Shown here in pieces: positions 24,224-33,820 of a stretch of 64,000 bases of DNA. Under the pieces are notes generated by a model, which saw only the letters and a program-made list of their open reading frames with translations, had not been told where the DNA came from and did not search any database. Positions within the stretch are counted from its first letter, which is position 1, and every line of letters starts with the position of its first letter. The position numbers were made by a program, and so were the translations under genes. The DNA is taken from contig CAYRNY010000002.1 in NCBI GenBank assembly GCA_964425755.1, forward strand, positions 124,001 to 188,000, in the 5' to 3' direction. The stretch comes from CAYRNY01 sp964425755. GTDB lineage: Bacteria; Chloroflexota; Anaerolineae; Aggregatilineales; Aggregatilineaceae.

Positions 24224-26015
24224 TCAGCCTTAGCACAGCCATAAATGCTTCCTGCGGAATTTCGACATTGCCGATCATCTTCAGGCGTTTCTTGCCTTTT
24301 TTCTGCTTTTCGAGCAGCTTTTTCTTGCGCGTGACATCGCCGCCGTAGCACTTTGCGAGCACGTCTTTGCGCAGGGCCTTGACGTTGGCGCGGCTGATAA
24401 CCTTTTTGCCTACGGCAGCCTGGATCGGCACTTCGAATAACTGGCGCGGGATCAGCTTCTTGAGCTTGGTGATCAAGCGCTGACCCTTATGATAGGCTTC
24501 GTCTTCATGTACGATCATGGTGAGTGCATCGACGGGCTGTCTGTTGACCAGCACATCGAGCTTGACCAGCCGTTCGGTCCGGTACCCATCGAAGTGGTAG
24601 TCCAGACTGGCGTATCCGCGTGTACCAGACTTCAGCCGATCATAGAAGTCAACGATCAGTTCGGCAAGTGGAATCTTATATTTGAGTTGCACGCGTTTGG
24701 CATCGAGGTATTCCATGCTGACGTATTCGCCGCGCTTGCCGGTGACCAGCTCCATGATCGCGCCGATATACTCTTCCGGCGTGAAGATCTCGATCGCCAT
24801 CCAGGGCTCGCGGATCGCCTCGATGGTGCTCTCGTCGGGCAGGTCGGCGGGGCTGGTGATCGTGATCGTCTCGCCGTCGCGCAGCACGACCTGGTACTCC
24901 ACGCTGGGCGAGGTGGCGACGATGTCGAGATCGTATTCGCGCTCCAGGCGTTCCTGGACGATCTCCATGTGGAACAGGCCCAGGAAGCCCACGCGGAACC
25001 CGAAATTCAACGCCTGCGAGGTCTCCGGCTCGTACACGAGTGCGGCATCGTTGAGCTGGAGCTTCTCCAGCGCGTCGCGCAGGTCGTTGTAGTCGTCGTT
25101 GTCGGCGGGATAAAACCCGGCGAACACCATCGGTTTCGCCTGCTTGTAACCGGGCAGCGGTGCGGGAGCGCCCCCTTGTGCGAGCGTGACCGTGTCGCCG
25201 ACGCGGCACTCGCGCACGGTTTTCAGGCCGGTGGCGATATACCCGACTTCGCCCGCGCCGAGTGCCTTCACCGGCTGCATGCGCGGGTTAAAGATGCCCA
25301 GTTCCAGCGGTTCGACGGTGACACCGGTCGCCATCAAGCGCAGGTCGTCGCCTGCGGTGAACCGGCCATCGACCACGCGCACGTAGGCGATCACGCCCTT
25401 GTAGGGATCATAATGGCTGTCGAAGATGAGCGCGCGGGCGGGGGCGTCGGGATTGCCACGTGGCGGGGGCACCCGGCGCACGATCGCTTCGAGCACATGA
25501 TCGGCGTTGAGGCCGGTCTTGGCGCTGACCTGTAACACATCCGCCGCGTCCAGGCCGATCAGGTCTTCGATCTCCTGCGCGATCTCGTCAGGGCGGGCAG
25601 CAGGCAGGTCGGTCTTGTTGACGACTGCGATCAACTCGAGGTCTTGCTCCAGCGCCATGTACAGGTTGGCGAGAGTCTGTGCCTCGATGCCCTGTGTCGA
25701 ATCCACGACCAGCACTGCGCCTTCGCAGGCTTGCAGCGCGCGGCTGACCTCGTAGGAAAAATCGACATGGCCCGGTGTGTCGATCAGGTTGAGCGTGTAG
25801 GTTCCACCGTCGGCGGCGGTGTGCTGCATACGCACCGCCGACGCTTTGATCGTCACGCCGCGCTCGCGTTCAAGCTCCATGTCGTCGAGGAATTGTTCCT
25901 GCATGTCGCGCTCGCTGATCGTGCCGGTTAACTGGAGCAGACGGTCGGCCAGTGTGCTCTTGCCGTGATCAATGTGGGCGATGATCGAGAAATTCCGAAT
26001 GTATGATTGATCCAT
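24210..26015 (-). CDS. lepA: Elongation factor 4 (LepA) GTPase
   Basis: 601 residues from the ATG at 26015 (MDQSYIRNFSIIAHIDHGKS, the conserved family start; a TTG three codons earlier is unlikely). G1 AHIDHGKST, G3 DTPGHVDFSYEV, G4 NKTDLPAA. The LepA-specific C-terminal domain is present, ending in KKLLEKQKKGKKRLKMIGNVEIPQEAFMAVL. Ribosome-associated factor that acts on stalled or mistranslocated ribosomes. It is followed by an overlapping GNAT gene. Confidence 0.96.
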   Translation of the reverse strand: MDQSYIRNFSIIAHIDHGKSTLADRLLQLTGTISERDMQEQFLDDMELERERGVTIKASAVRMQHTAADGGTYTLNLIDTPGHVDFSYEVSRALQACEGAVLVVDSTQGIEAQTLANLYMALEQDLELIAVVNKTDLPAARPDEIAQEIEDLIGLDAADVLQVSAKTGLNADHVLEAIVRRVPPPRGNPDAPARALIFDSHYDPYKGVIAYVRVVDGRFTAGDDLRLMATGVTVEPLELGIFNPRMQPVKALGAGEVGYIATGLKTVRECRVGDTVTLAQGGAPAPLPGYKQAKPMVFAGFYPADNDDYNDLRDALEKLQLNDAALVYEPETSQALNFGFRVGFLGLFHMEIVQERLEREYDLDIVATSPSVEYQVVLRDGETITITSPADLPDESTIEAIREPWMAIEIFTPEEYIGAIMELVTGKRGEYVSMEYLDAKRVQLKYKIPLAELIVDFYDRLKSGTRGYASLDYHFDGYRTERLVKLDVLVNRQPVDALTMIVHEDEAYHKGQRLITKLKKLIPRQLFEVPIQAAVGKKVISRANVKALRKDVLAKCYGGDVTRKKKLLEKQKKGKKRLKMIGNVEIPQEAFMAVLRLNDDD

Positions 26016-26403
26016 GATCGCCAATGTGTGTGAATCGTCGTTGGTTTAGGTTCCGGGCTGCTCAGGGTCTGGTTAACCGAGCAGCGTTGTGCGCCCCAAG
26101 TGGATAGGATCGCAGTCGTGGCGTCGTAACGTTCGGTCACCAGTGAAGATGCTGTCCAGCGTTCATAATCGGGATCACCAGCACTCCGTAGTGATGACGC
26201 GGTAAAGACGCGCTGTGAACCCGTGTAGCATCTATCAGTACTTAGTATAACCGAACTAATTGCGCTTGCACATAGGCGGTCGGTGTGGGGTTTGGCGGGT
26301 CCAGGCGCGGTCACGCACCCTTGCCGCGTGTGGATTCAGCCACTATACTCAAGGATCGCTAGAGCAGCAACTTGATGCAGTGAACAATTAAGGTGGGACA
26401 AGC
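26016..26403. other. Divergent intergenic region lepA/ftsY
   Basis: About 390 bases without a gene. The ftsY promoter lies at its right end. I see no clear promoter for lepA, no RNA gene and no long repeat; the rest is plain sequence. Confidence 0.6.
26321..26349 (+). promoter_or_regulatory. ftsY promoter
   Basis: TTGCCG (26321-26326), 17-base spacer, TATACT (26344-26349); about 47 bases to the GTG start. One of the best-formed promoters in the window. Confidence 0.75.
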
Positions 26404-27327
26404 GTGGCATCACTAAACCAAGGCATGAGAAAGACGCGCCGCTCGTTCTTTGGGCGCATTGCGCAGATGTTCGGCGCGACAGAAATTGACGACGAAACCT
26501 GGGAAGACGTCGAGGATTTGCTCGTGCAAGCGGATGTCGGCGTGCAGACGACGATGCAATTGATCGACACGATGCAAAGCCGCGTGCTCCGCGAGAATAT
26601 CAAGCGCCAGGAAGAGTTGATCGAGGCGCTGAAAGAGGAACTGCGCAACCTGTTGATCGAACCGACGCCGCTGAACCTCAGCGGGCGTGACCTCTCGGTG
26701 ATGCTGATCGCCGGTGTGAACGGGTCCGGCAAGACCACGTCGATCGGCAAGCTGGCGTACCGTATGCGGCTGAACAACCGCAAGGTGATCCTGGCCGCGG
26801 GCGATACCTTCCGCGCGGCGGCGATCGACCAGCTCAAGCGCTGGGGCGAGCGGGCCGAAGTGCCGGTGATCGCGGGGCTGCCGAACAGCGATCCGGCGGC
26901 GGTGGTGTACGACGCGATCAACGCGGCGCGCTCGCGGCAGGCCGAAGTGCTGATCGTCGATACGGCAGGGCGGCTGCACAGCAACTTCAACCTGATGGCG
27001 GAGTTGGTGAAGATTCGCGACGTGCTGCGCAAGGTGATCCCGGACGCGCCGCACGAGACGCTGCTGGTGCTGGACGGCACGACGGGACAGAACGCGCTGA
27101 ACCAGGCTAAACGCTTTCAGGAAGCGATCGATGTGACGGGCCTGGTCGTGACCAAGCTCGACAGCACGGCCAAAGGCGGGATGCTGTTCGCGATCCAGCA
27201 CGAGTTGGGGCTGCCCGTACACTATATCGGCATTGGTGAGTCGCTGTATGACCTGGTGTTCTTCAACCCGGCGGCATTTGTCGACAGCCTGTTTGAAGAC
27301 AACGACAACGATGATGAGGACGAGTAA
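26404..27327 (+). CDS. ftsY: Signal recognition particle receptor FtsY
   Basis: 307 residues, SRP-type GTPase NG domain: GVNGSGKTTSIGKLAYRM (G1), AAGDTFRAAAIDQLKRW, DTAGRLHSNFNLMAEL (G3), TKLDSTAKGG (G4). The N domain starts almost at residue 1, so the long acidic A domain of E. coli FtsY is missing. There is instead a short acidic tail, EDNDNDDEDE. GTG start at 26404 behind AGGTGGG. prfB follows after 21 bases, so the two are probably co-transcribed. Confidence 0.95.
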   Translation: MASLNQGMRKTRRSFFGRIAQMFGATEIDDETWEDVEDLLVQADVGVQTTMQLIDTMQSRVLRENIKRQEELIEALKEELRNLLIEPTPLNLSGRDLSVMLIAGVNGSGKTTSIGKLAYRMRLNNRKVILAAGDTFRAAAIDQLKRWGERAEVPVIAGLPNSDPAAVVYDAINAARSRQAEVLIVDTAGRLHSNFNLMAELVKIRDVLRKVIPDAPHETLLVLDGTTGQNALNQAKRFQEAIDVTGLVVTKLDSTAKGGMLFAIQHELGLPVHYIGIGESLYDLVFFNPAAFVDSLFEDNDNDDEDE

Positions 27328-27348
27328 AGCTAGCTAAGGAGCAGGACG

Positions 27349-28441
27349 GTGGAAGCATTGATCAGCCAGTTAAACCAGATGCGACGCACGGTTGAAAATC
27401 TCATGGAGCGTCTTTGACATACCGGCGAAGACGGGACAGTTAAACGCGCTGGAGAAGGAAGCCGCCCAGCCGGATTTCTGGGACGATCCGCAGGAAGCGC
27501 AGAAGAAGATGCGCCAGTTGTCGCGCTTGAAGGCAACCGTCGGCGTGTGGCACCGGGCCCAGCAGCGGTTGCGCGACGCGATCGAACTGGCGGAGATGCA
27601 GGACGAGTCGATCGCGGACGATCTGCACGCCGAAGCTGACGAACTGGAGGCAGTCATCGAGCAGTTGGAGTTCCGCGCCAAGCTAAGCGGAAAGTACGAC
27701 GCCGAGGACGCGTACCTCGCGATCTACGCCGGGGCGGGCGGCACGGACGCCCAGGACTGGGCCGAGATGCTGCTGCGTATGTATTTGCGTTGGGCTGAAC
27801 GGCGCGGCTTCAAGGTCGAGATCGTGGATCAAGCCCCCGGTGACGAGGCGGGGGTCAAGTACGCCACGCTCTTGATCCAGGGCGATTACGTGTACGGTTA
27901 TGCCAGGTCCGAGCGCGGGGTGCACCGGTTGGTGCGGCTCAGCCCGTTTGACTCGAACCACCGGCGGCACACGTCGTTCTGCCTAGTCGAGGTGTGGCCG
28001 GACGTGCAGGAAGATATCGACATTGAGATCGACGATAAGGACCTGCAGATCGACACGTTCCGCAGCAGCGGGGCGGGCGGACAGAACGTGCAGAAGAACG
28101 AAACCGCTGTGCGCATCACGCATATCCCGACCGGGACCGTCGTAAGCTGCCAGAACGAGCGCAGCCAGACGCAGAACAAAGAACGCGCGATGCAGGTGCT
28201 CAAGATGCGGCTGCTGGACCTGGAGCGCCAGAAGCAGGAAGAAGAGTTCGCGGAGTTGAAGGGCGATCACGTCAGCGCGGGGTGGGGCAACCAGATTCGC
28301 TCCTACGTGCTGCACCCGTACCAGATGGTCAAGGACCTGCGCACCGGGCATGAGACCGGGCAGGCACAGGCCGTGCTGGACGGCGACCTCGACCCGTTCA
28401 TGGAAGCGTACCTGCAGCACACGGTCGGCGTGGGGGCGTAG
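27349..28441 (+). CDS. prfB: Peptide chain release factor 2, expressed by programmed +1 frameshift
   Basis: GTG start at 27349 (AAGGAGC upstream). Frame 0 runs 22 codons to CTT TGA; after slipping one base the frame continues from GAC at 27416 to 28441, giving about 363 residues, the normal RF2 length. RF2 features: SPF tripeptide in VRLSPFDSNHRRHTSF (UGA recognition) and GGQ in SSGAGGQNVQKNETAVRITHIP (peptide release). Low RF2 should favour slippage at its own UGA, the known autoregulatory loop. A database call starting at 27392 would miss the real N-terminus. Confidence 0.95.
27406..27418 (+). other. RF2 programmed frameshift site
   Basis: GAG CGT CTT TGA C: the slippery CTT TGA C is preceded three bases upstream by a Shine-Dalgarno-like GGAG (27405-27408), the same spacing as in the E. 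coli site (AGGGGG-TAT-CTT-TGA-C). Confidence 0.93.
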
Positions 28442-28462
28442 TCGCGGGGTGTGTGCGGTGTA

Positions 28463-28497
28463 ACCGGCGGGCGTGCCGGCGTGGTGCGCCCACCGGT
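28463..28497 (+). terminator. Hairpin after prfB
   Basis: ACCGG-GGGCG (28463-28473, one unpaired C) pairs with CGCCC-CCGGT (28487-28497). The T-run is weak (CAGTTTCGG), so termination may be partial. Confidence 0.5.
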
Positions 28498-28648
28498 GAC
28501 AGTTTCGGTGTGCGGTTTGCGGCGGTTGCGGTGATGCGCGAAAACTCACCCGTGCGGGCGTGCGCGAGGTGTGATATGCTTGGGCTGTGGGCCGGGGGTA
28601 AGCCGGATACAAGCCGCGCGAAAAGCTCGAAATTCGACAACAAAAGTC

Positions 28649-28677
28649 TTGGCTGTGGCGAAAAGGTATGCTATACT
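28649..28677 (+). promoter_or_regulatory. rpoC promoter
   Basis: TTGGCT (28649-28654), exactly 17 bases, TATACT (28672-28677). The leader to the TTG start of rpoC is about 240 bases. Confidence 0.75.
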
Positions 28678-28756
28678 ATCATTTTGACTGTTGCGTTAAG
28701 CACGGGCGTGGTGTGGCACAGCTAACAGCAATCGTTTGAGGAAGACTGACAGGAAA

Positions 28757-28789
28757 AGCGCAGAAACAACGGTTTCGTGCGCTGTTTTT
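28757..28789 (+). terminator. Terminator-like hairpin inside the rpoC leader
   Basis: AGCGCA-GAAAC (28757-28767) pairs with GTTTC-(G)-TGCGCT (about 28772-28783) and is followed by GTTTTTG. It lies between the rpoC promoter and its start codon, where it could act as an attenuator or processing site. Confidence 0.6.
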
Positions 28790-28922
28790 GCATGCCGTTG
28801 GTAGGTAGCGTTGCTGGCCCGTGCGGGGCGCTTCACCACTCCACCCAGTTCGAACTCGCAATCACGCATGAACATTCACGCCATCTGGATAAGATATACC
28901 CAAGCGCAGAGGAGGGCACGCC

Positions 28923-31900
28923 TTGGAGGCGAAAGACTTTAGCGCACTGCGTATCAGTTTGGCCTCTCCCGAACAGATCCGTTCCTGGTCGTACGGGGAA
29001 GTCACCAAACCTGAGACCATCAACTATCGCCGCCTGCGCCCGGAAAAGGACGGGCTTTTCTGCGAGGCCATCTTTGGCCCGACGAAGGATTACCAGTGTT
29101 ACTGCGGGAAGTATAAGAACGTCCGCTATCGCGGGATTGTCTGCGATAAGTGCGGCGTCGAAGTGACGCGGTCGTCGGTGCGCCGCGAGCGCCTGGGGCA
29201 CATCGAACTGGCCGCCCCGGTGGCGCACGTATGGTATACGCGCCGCGTGCCGAGCTATCTGGGCATCCTGCTGGATGTCAGCCGCCGCAACCTGGACCGC
29301 GTGCTGTACTTTGCGCAGTACGTGGTCACGCACGTGGACGAAGAAGCGCGCCAGAAAGCGCTCAAACGCCTGGACGAAGAGCTTGCCGATCAAGAGGCCG
29401 CGATCCGCGCCGAGTTTGAACAGGCCAGCACTGAGATCCAGCAACTGCACGGCGGGCTGGACGAGATGGAAGCCCGGATCGAGCAGTTGAACCACTATTT
29501 CAACGACGAACAGGCGCGCCAATCCGAAGCGGTGATGTCCGAAGCGCAGATGCTGCAGGACCGCATCGAGTCCCAGATGGGGCAGCCGTTGGAGGGCGAC
29601 CTGGAGTTTAAGGCGGCGGGCGAGCTAATCGCTGCCGAAGGCGAGATCGTTTCCAACGAGATGCTGCAGTACGTGCAGGAAGCGGCAAAAGACCGCCTGA
29701 ACGATATCCTCGCGGAGATCGAAACGCGCCGCAAATCCGAACTCGACGCGCTGGACGCGCAGGCGGACGAAGCATCGAGCGCTGCCGAGGACGAGATTCA
29801 CGACATTCAAGAGCAGGTGGACCGCAAGCTCAATCGCCTGCACCAGGTCGTGGCGGAAACGCGCGAGGAACTGCTCTCGCTGGAAGAATTGATGTTCCTG
29901 GGCGAGCCGCGCTATCGCGAGCTGAAGTCGAAGTACGGGCAGGTGTTCAAGGCCGCGATGGGCGCTGAGGCGTTCCTCGAGATTCTGAAACACATGAACC
30001 TCGAAAAGCTCGCCGAAGAGCTGTGGATCGAGGTTCGCACAACCCGCAGCAAGCAGCGCCGCAAGAAGGCCACGAAGCGCCTGCGCGTGGTCGAGAGCCT
30101 GCTGAAAAGCGGCAACCGGCCTGAATGGATGATCCTGACCGTGCTGCCGGTGATCCCGCCCGACTTGCGCCCGATGGTGCAGTTGGACGGCGGGCGGTTC
30201 GCCACCTCTGACTTGAACGACCTGTACCGCCGCGTGATCAACCGCAACAACCGTCTGAAGCGCCTGCTCGAACTCGGCGCGCCGGATGTGATCGTGCGCA
30301 ACGAAAAGCGCATGCTGCAGGAGTCGGTGGACAGCCTGATCGACAACAGCCAGCGCGGCAAGGCGCTGAGCCGTCGCGGGCGGCGCGAGCTGAAATCGCT
30401 GAGCGACATGCTCAAGGGGAAGAAAGGCCGCTTCCGCCGCAACCTGCTAGGGAAGCGCGTGGACTATTCGGGCCGTTCCGTGATCGTGATCGGGCCGAAG
30501 CTGAAGCTGCACCAGTGCGGCCTGCCGAAGATCATGGCGCTGGAGCTTTACCGCCCGTTTGTGATCAGCCGCCTAGTCCAGTACAACTACGCCAGCAACG
30601 TGAAAGGCGCGAAGCGCATTATCGAGCGCGAGCGGCCTGAGGTGTGGGAAGTGCTGGAAGAGGTGATCCAGGAGCGCCCGGTGCTGCTCAACCGCGCGCC
30701 GACGCTGCACCGGTTGGGCATCCAGGCGTTTGAGCCGCAGCTGGTCGAGGGCAAAGCGATCCAGATTCACCCGCTGGTGTGCTCGGCGTTCAACGCGGAC
30801 TTCGACGGCGACCAGATGGCGGTGCACGTGCCGCTGAGCGATAAGGCGGTCAAGGAAGCGCGCGAGCTGATGCTCAGCACGAAGAACCTGCTGAAGCCCG
30901 CCGACGGTTCGCCGGTGGTCGCGCCGTCCAAAGACATGGTGCTGGGCAACTACTACCTGACGATGGACCCGACCGCTGACATCATCACGCACGTTGACCG
31001 TGCGGACGAGTTCCGCACGTGGGACGTGCTGCGTGAGGGCGGATATCGCGTCGCGGCAGTGCATAACACCGCCGGGTCGCGGCAGGTCGAGCGCCGCGAA
31101 CTGGACTACGTTAACGAGGTGACGATCCTGCAGGACATGCGCCTGGAAGATGGGAGCCGGTACCCGGCGCTGGACCAGGCGATCGACGGCCTGCTGGACG
31201 GGCAGTTCGATGCACTGGTGCACAACGCCTACGAGATCGACCAGATGCTGAGGCGGGACCCTGACCTGCCGCTGGCAATCGCGAATCTTTACGAGCGGCG
31301 GCTGGTGGTGGATATGGACGAGGTCGATTACCTCTATGGTCTCGGCATCGTGGACCTGCACACGCCGATCCTGCTCGGCAACTACTACGACGATCCGGGG
31401 CGCGAGCCACTGGCGGAACCTGAAATCTGCACGATTGGCCGCGCGCTCTTCAACCGCATCCTGCCGGACGATATCCGTTTCGTGCAGGAGACACTCACCA
31501 AGAAGAGCCTGCAGAAGCTCGTCGCGCGTGTGTACCAGCGTTTCGGGCCGGAGTTGACGACCGATGTGGTCGACGCGATCAAGAATCTCGGTTTCCACTA
31601 CGCGACGGTCTCCGGCACCACGATCGCCGTTTCCGACCTGACCGTGCCCAACGAGCGCGAGCAGATCCTGGAAGACGCGCAGCATACGGTTGACACGGCG
31701 CAGCGCGACTACCGTCGCGGGCTGCTGACCGAGGACGAACGTTACCAGATCACGATCGATAGCTGGTCGCAGGCCAAGTCCGACCTTAAGGACGTGATCA
31801 GTATGGCGCTGGACCCGTTCGGGCCGATCGCGGTGATGGCGATCTCCGGCTCGACCAAGGGCGGTTTCGGCCCGATCACACAGTTGGCGGGGATGCGCGG

Positions 31901-33731
31901 CCTGATGGCCGACCCGTCAGGGCGGATCATCGACCTGCCGATCACCAGCCACTTCCGGATGGGACTCACCGCGCTGGAATACTTCATCTCAACGCACGGC
32001 GCGCGTAAAGGTCTGGCGGACACGGCATTGCGAACGGCTGACGCGGGGTACATGACCCGCCGGTTGGTGGACGTGGCCCAAGACGTGATCGTGAATCGCC
32101 ACGACTGCGGCACCAAAGCGGGGATGGAGATTCTCAACCCGGCGCACCCGAGTAACCAGGATGCGCGTGGAATCCCCTTGCCGGAAGCGGATGTCGCGGG
32201 GCAGAACCTCTACGAGCGCATCGTGGGGCGGGTCGCGGCACGTCCGGCGTTCCACCTGGAGACCGGCGAGCTGATCGTCGACCGCAACGAGATGATCGAT
32301 GAGGATGTCGCGGAGGCCCTCGAACGCGCAGTCGTGGAAAGCGTGTTCGTACGCAGCCCGATGACGTGCTCGCTGGTACACGGCATCTGCGCGATGTGCT
32401 ACGGGCGCGACCTCGGGCGCGGCGATATGGTCGAGATCGGCGCGGCAGTCGGTATTGTCGCGGCGCAGTCGATCGGCGAGCCGGGCACCCAGTTGACGCT
32501 GCGCACGTTCCACAGCGGTGGTGTGGCGCAGGCGGGCGGCGGCGATATCACCAGCGGCCTGCCGCGCGTGGAAGAGCTGTTCGAGGCGCGCAAGAAGCCG
32601 AAGGGCGAAGCGGTGGTCGTGGATATCAGCGGCACGCTGCGCCTGCTGCGCAGAGAAGGCGTCCGCATCGCGCAGGTGATCAACAGCCAGGTTGAGAGCG
32701 AGAAGCACGAAATCCCGCAGGGTTGGAGCGTGCTGGTCGAAGACGGCGACACGGTCAAGGCGGGCAAGGCGATCCTGCGTGACCCCGACGAGGAAGAGGA
32801 AATCCAGGCGGGGATGTCTGGCGAGGTCTTCATTGACGGAGATGAGCTGTACATCCGTGATGAAGTTGAGGACGTGCGCGACTACGAGATCCCGCAGACC
32901 GCGCGCCTGCTGGATGAAATCAGTGACGGGATGCAGGTTACTGCCGGCCAGCAGTTGACCGAAGGGCCGCTGAACCCGCACCGTATCCTGCGCATCCTGG
33001 GCCATGAGGCCGCGCAGCATTACCTGCTGAGCGAGGTACAAAAGGTGTACCGTAACCAGGGCGTGAACATCTCGGACAAGCACTTCGAGGTGGTCATCCG
33101 CAAGATGCTGAGCAAGGTACAGATCACGCGCAGCGGCGGCAGCGAACTGCTGCCGGGCGAGCTGATCGACAAGCTGGCGCTGCTGGAGATCAACGAGCGC
33201 CTGATCGCTGACGGGCTGGAACCGGCGGCGGCTGTGCCGGTGCTGCTCGGCGTGACCAAAGCCGCGCTCACGACGGACAGCTTCCTCTCGGCCTCAAGCT
33301 TCCAGCACACGATCAAGGTGCTGGCAGGGGCTGCGATCGAGGGCAAGGTCGACAAGTTGTACGGCTTGAAGGAAAACGTCATCATCGGCAAGCTGATCCC
33401 GGCGGGTACGGGTTTCCATGCCTACCAGGACCGCGAGATCGCGATCAACGACGAGATGTTGGAGAAGCAGTCGGTGCTCAAGGCGGACGAAGAGCACGAT
33501 GATGACGATGACTTTGACGACGACCTGGACCTGGAACTCGACGACGAGGACGAAGAAGTCGCCCTCGCGCTGGAAGACGACGAGGAAGCCGAGTTTGAAG
33601 AGGACGAGGACGACGAGCTGGAACTCGATGACGAGGAAGAAGAGGACGACCTCGATCTGGAAGAAGAGGAAGAGTCGCTCGAAGCCGTCGCCGAAGATGA
33701 AGAGATGGATATGATGGACCTGGACGAGTAG
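28923..33731 (+). CDS. rpoC: RNA polymerase subunit beta'
   Basis: 1602 residues, undivided. Zinc ribbon Cys59, Cys61, Cys74, Cys77; catalytic magnesium loop NADFDGD with Asp626, Asp628, Asp630; second zinc site including MTCSLVHGICAMCYG; trigger-loop/bridge-helix region FGPITQLAGMRGLMADPSG. Between the zinc ribbon and the clamp helices (about 140-315) is a highly charged coiled-coil insertion. The last about 84 residues (from 1519) are mostly Asp/Glu. TTG start at 28923 with GAGGAGGG upstream fits the conserved N-terminus. rpoB is not adjacent; prfB precedes it and a terminator follows. Confidence 0.97.
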   Translation: MEAKDFSALRISLASPEQIRSWSYGEVTKPETINYRRLRPEKDGLFCEAIFGPTKDYQCYCGKYKNVRYRGIVCDKCGVEVTRSSVRRERLGHIELAAPVAHVWYTRRVPSYLGILLDVSRRNLDRVLYFAQYVVTHVDEEARQKALKRLDEELADQEAAIRAEFEQASTEIQQLHGGLDEMEARIEQLNHYFNDEQARQSEAVMSEAQMLQDRIESQMGQPLEGDLEFKAAGELIAAEGEIVSNEMLQYVQEAAKDRLNDILAEIETRRKSELDALDAQADEASSAAEDEIHDIQEQVDRKLNRLHQVVAETREELLSLEELMFLGEPRYRELKSKYGQVFKAAMGAEAFLEILKHMNLEKLAEELWIEVRTTRSKQRRKKATKRLRVVESLLKSGNRPEWMILTVLPVIPPDLRPMVQLDGGRFATSDLNDLYRRVINRNNRLKRLLELGAPDVIVRNEKRMLQESVDSLIDNSQRGKALSRRGRRELKSLSDMLKGKKGRFRRNLLGKRVDYSGRSVIVIGPKLKLHQCGLPKIMALELYRPFVISRLVQYNYASNVKGAKRIIERERPEVWEVLEEVIQERPVLLNRAPTLHRLGIQAFEPQLVEGKAIQIHPLVCSAFNADFDGDQMAVHVPLSDKAVKEARELMLSTKNLLKPADGSPVVAPSKDMVLGNYYLTMDPTADIITHVDRADEFRTWDVLREGGYRVAAVHNTAGSRQVERRELDYVNEVTILQDMRLEDGSRYPALDQAIDGLLDGQFDALVHNAYEIDQMLRRDPDLPLAIANLYERRLVVDMDEVDYLYGLGIVDLHTPILLGNYYDDPGREPLAEPEICTIGRALFNRILPDDIRFVQETLTKKSLQKLVARVYQRFGPELTTDVVDAIKNLGFHYATVSGTTIAVSDLTVPNEREQILEDAQHTVDTAQRDYRRGLLTEDERYQITIDSWSQAKSDLKDVISMALDPFGPIAVMAISGSTKGGFGPITQLAGMRGLMADPSGRIIDLPITSHFRMGLTALEYFISTHGARKGLADTALRTADAGYMTRRLVDVAQDVIVNRHDCGTKAGMEILNPAHPSNQDARGIPLPEADVAGQNLYERIVGRVAARPAFHLETGELIVDRNEMIDEDVAEALERAVVESVFVRSPMTCSLVHGICAMCYGRDLGRGDMVEIGAAVGIVAAQSIGEPGTQLTLRTFHSGGVAQAGGGDITSGLPRVEELFEARKKPKGEAVVVDISGTLRLLRREGVRIAQVINSQVESEKHEIPQGWSVLVEDGDTVKAGKAILRDPDEEEEIQAGMSGEVFIDGDELYIRDEVEDVRDYEIPQTARLLDEISDGMQVTAGQQLTEGPLNPHRILRILGHEAAQHYLLSEVQKVYRNQGVNISDKHFEVVIRKMLSKVQITRSGGSELLPGELIDKLALLEINERLIADGLEPAAAVPVLLGVTKAALTTDSFLSASSFQHTIKVLAGAAIEGKVDKLYGLKENVIIGKLIPAGTGFHAYQDREIAINDEMLEKQSVLKADEEHDDDDDFDDDLDLELDDEDEEVALALEDDEEAEFEEDEDDELELDDEEEEDDLDLEEEEESLEAVAEDEEMDMMDLDE

Positions 33732-33762
33732 CGCCAGGGCGATCAGACCGGATGTAAACAAG

Positions 33763-33800
33763 CGGGCGGAAGCTGGAAACGGCTCCGCCCGTTGTGTTTT
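33763..33800 (+). terminator. Terminator after rpoC
   Basis: CGGGCGGA-AGC pairs with GGC-TCCGCCCG around GGAAAC, then GTTGTGTTTT. Confidence 0.78.
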
Positions 33801-33820
33801 AGCATGGGGGTATACGCATT

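Larger units (their letters stand above)
28442..28922 (+). other. prfB-rpoC intergenic region
   Basis: About 480 bases. It contains, in order, a terminator-like hairpin, the rpoC promoter and a second hairpin with a T-run in the rpoC leader, each listed separately. No open frame or RNA gene is supported. Confidence 0.7.

Noticed and set aside
24489..25535. 348-codon plus-strand frame
   Set aside because: Antisense shadow of lepA.
27415..27417. In-frame TGA in prfB taken as a sequencing error or pseudogene
   Set aside because: The slippery CTT TGA C with GGAG three bases upstream is the standard RF2 frameshift site, and the downstream frame is complete.
30573..31685. 370-codon minus-strand frame
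   Set aside because: Antisense shadow of rpoC.
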